From: CAYLRF01 sp964385995
GTDB taxonomy: Bacteria; Bacillota; Clostridia; Lachnospirales; Lachnospiraceae
Length of the DNA stretch: 13,176 bases
Assembly (NCBI GenBank): GCA_964385995.1
Contig: CAYLRF010000042.1
Span: 1 to 13,176 of the forward strand
Direction: 5' to 3'
Position 1 is the first letter of the stretch. Each line of letters opens with the position of its first letter. A model generated the notes under the pieces. The model had not been told where the DNA came from and made no database searches. It worked only from the letters and a program-made list of their open reading frames with translations. Made by a program: the position numbers and the translations under genes. This document shows positions 10,227-13,176 of the stretch, one piece after another.

Positions 10227-10255
10227 ATTCTACCCGATTCGCCCCGCCGCCGCAA
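10227..10255 (-). promoter_or_regulatory. Probable promoter of the GH3 gene
   Basis: On the minus strand TTGCGG (10255-10250, 3 of 6) is followed by a 17-nt spacer and TAGAAT (10232-10227, 5 of 6). Transcription would start near 10220, leaving a leader of about 215 nt before the ATG at 10005. The weak -35 box suggests dependence on an activator. The spacer contains the 10-mer GGCGAATCGG discussed as a shared operator. Confidence 0.5.
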
Positions 10256-10286
10256 CTGATTTTTTGAGAAATTTTTGGCGAATCGG
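10234..10286. promoter_or_regulatory. Inverted 10-bp motif pair between the divergent glycosidase promoters
   Basis: CCGATTCGCC (10234-10243) and GGCGAATCGG (10277-10286) are perfect reverse complements separated by 33 nt, with centres 43 bp apart, or about four helical turns. Read in each gene's own direction both are GGCGAATCGG. One lies inside the GH3 promoter spacer and the other abuts the GH20 -35 box. This placement fits operators for one regulator acting on both genes. A partial third copy of the arm, TTCGCC, is at 10297-10302. Confidence 0.6.
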
Positions 10287-10315
10287 TTGCAATAATTTCG
10301 CCGCGGAATTATCAT
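10287..10315 (+). promoter_or_regulatory. Promoter of the GH20 gene
   Basis: TTGCAA (10287-10292, 4 of 6) is followed by a 17-nt spacer and TATCAT (10310-10315, 5 of 6). Transcription would start near 10322, giving a leader of about 30 nt that contains the ribosome binding site AAAGGAAG (10337-10344), 8-10 nt before the ATG at 10353. Confidence 0.65.
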
Positions 10316-10352
10316 TACCCGCAAGAAAAACCAAAGAAAGGAAGCAAGGAAA

Positions 10353-12053
10353 ATGGATTCTCGAAAATGTGATGACACGCCGGGATTTGAGACTCTGGGA
10401 CTTATGATCGACTGCTCGCGCAACGCGGTAATGCGCGCCGGAGCGGTAAAACGCATGATTGACCTCATGGCGAAGATGGGATACAACACGCTCATGCTTT
10501 ACACCGAGGATACCTACGAGGTGACGGGGCAGCCCTATTTCGGTCACTTAAGGGGCAGATATACGAAAGAGGAACTTCGCGATATCGACGGGTATGCCGC
10601 GAAAAAAGGCATTTCCCTCATTCCCTGCATCCAGACTTTGGCGCATCTTAAAACTCTCATGCGCTGGCCGCAGTACAGGAGCATAAGAGACTGCGACGAC
10701 ATACTCTGTGTCGGAGAGGAAAAAGTTTACGAACTTATAGACGACATGTTCGCTTCCATTTCCGAGTGCTTCACGAGCCGCACGATAAATGTCGGCATGG
10801 ACGAGGCTTATCTTCTGGGACGCGGCGCCTATATGCAAAAGAATGGCTACCGCGACAGGATGGAGATCCTGCTTGAGCATATCAACAGAGTGTCCGAGAT
10901 CGCCGCGCGTTACGGCTTTACCGTCCTTATGTGGAGCGACATGTTCCTTCGAATCGCGGCGGAAAAGGGAAGCGCCGACGCGGCGGGGCTCATACCGTCG
11001 AACGTGCGGCTGATACATTGGGATTACTACAGCATGAAGGAGCGCGAATACGACGCCGATCTTGAGAAAAATCTGAGCCTGCAAAAGGATATTTGGTTCG
11101 CGTCGGGCGCGTGGACCTGGGGTGGATTTACGCCGCACCTGAAATTTTCCTTAAACGCGAGTATCCCGGCCGTGAAAAGCTGCATAAGCCACGGCGTGAA
11201 ACACCTGCTTGTAACCGCGTGGGGCGACGACGGCGGCGAATGCTCGCGGTTCTCCGCGCTGCCTGTCATTTACGCCATGTCACGCTACGCGCGGGGCATT
11301 TTCGATGAAGAAGCGATAAAAGCGGGCTTTGAGAGCGTCGTCGGCATACCGTGGGACGACTTTATGCTGCTGTCACTTCCGGACACTTTAAATACGGAAG
11401 CCGAGGACGAAAACTCCTGCCCCAAAACTCCTTTCTCTGGGCGCAACAAGCCGAATAATCCCGACAAATACCTGCTGTATAACGACTGCCTGACGGGTTT
11501 TTACGACGGATGGACAAGACCCTCGGATGGTAAAGCCTACGCCGCCTGCGCCGAAAAGCTCAAGAAATTTGAAAATAATTCCGAATACGGAGAACTCTTC
11601 GCCGTGACCTCACGTCTGTGTGAAACTTTGTCGGTAAAGGTAAATATCGGAAATGAGACGAGGGCCGCTTACCGCGAAGGGCGAAGCGCAGTGAGAAAAA
11701 TGCTTCCGGCTTATCGGGATCTGTGCGTGAAGATCGAGACCCTTTACGAAGCGTTCGAGCATTGGTGGATGCGGGAAAACAAGCCGCAGGGATTTGAGGT
11801 GCAGGATATCAGATTCGGCGGTCTCCTGCAAAGAGTAAAGCACGCTATGAGGCGGCTTACGATGTACGCGGACGGTGAGCTTGACAGACTGGAAGAGCTC
11901 GAGGAGCCCGTGCTTGATCCCCTGGGCCGCGATAAGGAGCCGAAAAACGCCTCCGGCGGGGCCCGTGACGCTTCCCCCGCCAAGGACGGAGGCATAAGAG
12001 AACAGCTTTTTGTCATGCACTGGAGGGATATGGTCTCCGCAAGTCCGCTGTAA
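10353..12053 (+). CDS. Glycoside hydrolase family 20 protein (beta-N-acetylhexosaminidase type)
   Basis: A 566-residue protein with a GH20-type TIM barrel starting almost at the N-terminus (LGLMIDCSRNAV, then MAKMGYNTLMLYTEDTYE). The catalytic Asp-Glu pair is at residues 150-151 in INVGMDEAYLLG; in GH20 the Asp positions the substrate N-acetyl group and the Glu is the acid/base. Aromatic pocket candidates follow in VLMWSDMF (near 194), SGAWTWGGF and VTAWGDDGGE. The usual GH20b domain before the barrel is missing. A long helical C-terminal region of about 200 residues ends with a low-complexity linker rich in Pro, Asp, Gly and Lys. There is no signal peptide, so it should act in the cytoplasm on imported amino-sugar oligosaccharides. 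Substrate is unknown. A promoter (10287-10315) and ribosome binding site support the ATG at 10353. It is divergent from the GH3 gene. Confidence 0.85.
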   Translation: MDSRKCDDTPGFETLGLMIDCSRNAVMRAGAVKRMIDLMAKMGYNTLMLYTEDTYEVTGQPYFGHLRGRYTKEELRDIDGYAAKKGISLIPCIQTLAHLKTLMRWPQYRSIRDCDDILCVGEEKVYELIDDMFASISECFTSRTINVGMDEAYLLGRGAYMQKNGYRDRMEILLEHINRVSEIAARYGFTVLMWSDMFLRIAAEKGSADAAGLIPSNVRLIHWDYYSMKEREYDADLEKNLSLQKDIWFASGAWTWGGFTPHLKFSLNASIPAVKSCISHGVKHLLVTAWGDDGGECSRFSALPVIYAMSRYARGIFDEEAIKAGFESVVGIPWDDFMLLSLPDTLNTEAEDENSCPKTPFSGRNKPNNPDKYLLYNDCLTGFYDGWTRPSDGKAYAACAEKLKKFENNSEYGELFAVTSRLCETLSVKVNIGNETRAAYREGRSAVRKMLPAYRDLCVKIETLYEAFEHWWMRENKPQGFEVQDIRFGGLLQRVKHAMRRLTMYADGELDRLEELEEPVLDPLGRDKEPKNASGGARDASPAKDGGIREQLFVMHWRDMVSASPL

Positions 12054-12064
12054 AAATCCACTGT

Positions 12065-12102
12065 AAAAAAGAACCGTGTGCGGCGCCGGCGCGCTCTTTT
12101 TT
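12065..12102. terminator. Bidirectional terminator between convergent GH20 and kinase genes
   Basis: AAAAAAGA (12065-12072) pairs with TCTTTTTT (12095-12102), and GTGTGC pairs with GCGCGC inside it, around a GC-rich loop. An unpaired ACC on one side interrupts the stem. A T run is present at the 3' end on both strands, so the hairpin can end transcription of both converging genes, whose stop codons lie 11 nt (GH20) and 8 nt (kinase) away. Confidence 0.85.
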
Positions 12103-12110
12103 GAACGTGA

Positions 12111-13097
12111 TTACGAAACCTCTTTGCCTTCCGCGTCAGGGTTCGGGTTCGGGTCCGAGTCAGGATCCGAATCCATCCGCGCTGCGAGCTCATCCGCCGT
12201 CGGAAGCGACTCCATCGCGCCCTTTTTTTGAACACAGAGAAAACCGGCGAGATTCCCGTAGTTAAGCGCGCGTCTTAAAAGTTCCACAGAAAGATCCTTC
12301 GTGCCCGTCACGCCGCTTTTTATGAGGTACGACAGGAAATTCCCCCAGAAGGCGTCCCCGGCGCCCGTGGCGTCCACGCACTTGGCGGCTTTCCCCGCCA
12401 CCGTGATTATCTCATCGCCGAAATAACAGCGGGCCCCGTCCGCGCCGAGCGTCTCCACGATGACCGCGATATCGCAATTTCCCGCGACTTCGCGCGGATC
12501 ACCGCCAAGCATATCCTCTTCCTCACGCGAAATTTTTAAGAAATCCACGAGCGGCAGGATCTTACGCACCGCCGCGCGGCAGGCCGCCCTGTCGTCTTTC
12601 CACATAAGATCGCGGTAATTTACGTCGAAGCTTACCATCCTCCCTGCGTTCGCGGCCGTTTCCATCGCGTATGCCGTGGCATCCGCGGCGGGATCCGCCG
12701 AAAGCGAACATGAACCCGCGTGGAGTATGTCAGCGTCGGCCACACACGCGGCGTCCACATCCGCGCGGCACAGAAACATATCAGCCCCGGGTTTTCGAGC
12801 GAAAGTGAAACTTCTGTCCCCGGAGGCGTCCAGCGTGACAAAGGCCATCGTCGTGACGGCCTCGTCCACGGGCGTCCGGCACAGCACTTCCACGTGATTA
12901 TCCTTAAGCGTCTTTATCAGGAAACGCCCGAAATCGTCATTGCCGACGCGGCCCAAGAATCCTGAGCTTACTCCGCTTCTCGCCGCGGCGACCGCCACAT
13001 TCGCGGGAGCGCCGCCCGCTTTCCTGATATAAACGCCTTCTTCGCTTCCGGGCAGAAAATCAATGACCGTCTCGCCCACACAAATGATTTTTCCCAT
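12111..13097 (-). CDS. PfkB-family carbohydrate kinase (fructokinase-like)
   Basis: A 328-residue cytosolic sugar kinase of the ribokinase/PfkB family, which transfers phosphate from ATP to a sugar hydroxyl. It begins GKIICVGETVIDFLPG, has the substrate-side signature AGGAPANVAVAAARSG (27-42) and GFLGRVGNDDFGRFL. Near the C-terminus it has the ATP-side signature VDATGAGDAFWGNFLSY with the catalytic base Asp248 in GAGD. The GGAPANVA form is typical of bacterial fructokinases, but 2-keto-3-deoxygluconate or another sugar is possible. I chose the ATG at 13097 because AGGAG (13111-13107) lies 9 nt upstream; 18 further open codons reach 13151 without family similarity. The last 20 residues are an unusual Asp-Ser-Pro-Asn repeat tail. 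The gene converges on the GH20 gene and shares a terminator with it. It may feed sugar released by the neighbouring glycosidases into glycolysis, which is inference. Confidence 0.92.
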   Translation of the reverse strand: MGKIICVGETVIDFLPGSEEGVYIRKAGGAPANVAVAAARSGVSSGFLGRVGNDDFGRFLIKTLKDNHVEVLCRTPVDEAVTTMAFVTLDASGDRSFTFARKPGADMFLCRADVDAACVADADILHAGSCSLSADPAADATAYAMETAANAGRMVSFDVNYRDLMWKDDRAACRAAVRKILPLVDFLKISREEEDMLGGDPREVAGNCDIAVIVETLGADGARCYFGDEIITVAGKAAKCVDATGAGDAFWGNFLSYLIKSGVTGTKDLSVELLRRALNYGNLAGFLCVQKKGAMESLPTADELAARMDSDPDSDPNPNPDAEGKEVS

Positions 13098-13176
13098 AAG
13101 CCACGGCTCCTTTTGTCTAACAACGTTCTTCCTGAGGTACCGAGTATTCATATAAATGTTCCGGAGCTATATCTAC

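Overview
The window looks like a chromosomal segment of a Firmicute, most likely a Lachnospiraceae-type Clostridia species, with fairly high GC for that family. The evidence is the sequence style of RpoB, RpoC, HU, RqcP and DivIC, strong AGGAGG-type ribosome binding sites, and sigma-A-like promoters. The family assignment rests on recognition of the proteins and no search was run.

Layout. From the right edge: a PfkB sugar kinase (minus strand, 13097-12111) converges on a GH20 hexosaminidase-type gene (plus, 10353-12053), with a bidirectional terminator between them. The GH20 gene is divergent from a GH3 beta-glycosidase of reversed domain order (minus, 10005-7498), and the two share a 347-bp promoter region. 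Then, all on the minus strand: a UgpC/MsmX-type sugar ABC ATPase (7192-6080), HU (6017-5742, with a strong terminator), RqcP (5537-5298), a gene-free stretch holding a 72-bp tandem repeat (4865-5121), DivIC/FtsB-like (4809-4483), rpoB (4230-223) and the first 68 codons of rpoC (206 to beyond the left edge).

How the genes work together. The right half is a small carbohydrate-use island. Neither glycosidase has a signal peptide, so both should cleave imported oligosaccharides in the cytoplasm. The ATPase could energise such import (its permease and binding-protein partners are not here), and the kinase would phosphorylate a released sugar. The left half is core information processing and division: nucleoid protein, ribosome quality control, divisome and RNA polymerase. 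In many spore-forming Firmicutes yabP and yabQ lie between rqcP and divIC. Here that slot is occupied by tandem repeats, which hints at a lineage that has lost sporulation.

No clear new defence, mobile or biosynthetic system is visible. The most interesting signals are regulatory or structural: a perfect 10-bp motif in inverted orientation overlapping both divergent glycosidase promoters, the 72-bp repeat in the yabP-yabQ slot, a cluster of GTATAC sites including a 17-bp tandem repeat just upstream of HU, and a palindrome-rich intergenic stretch downstream of the GH3 gene.
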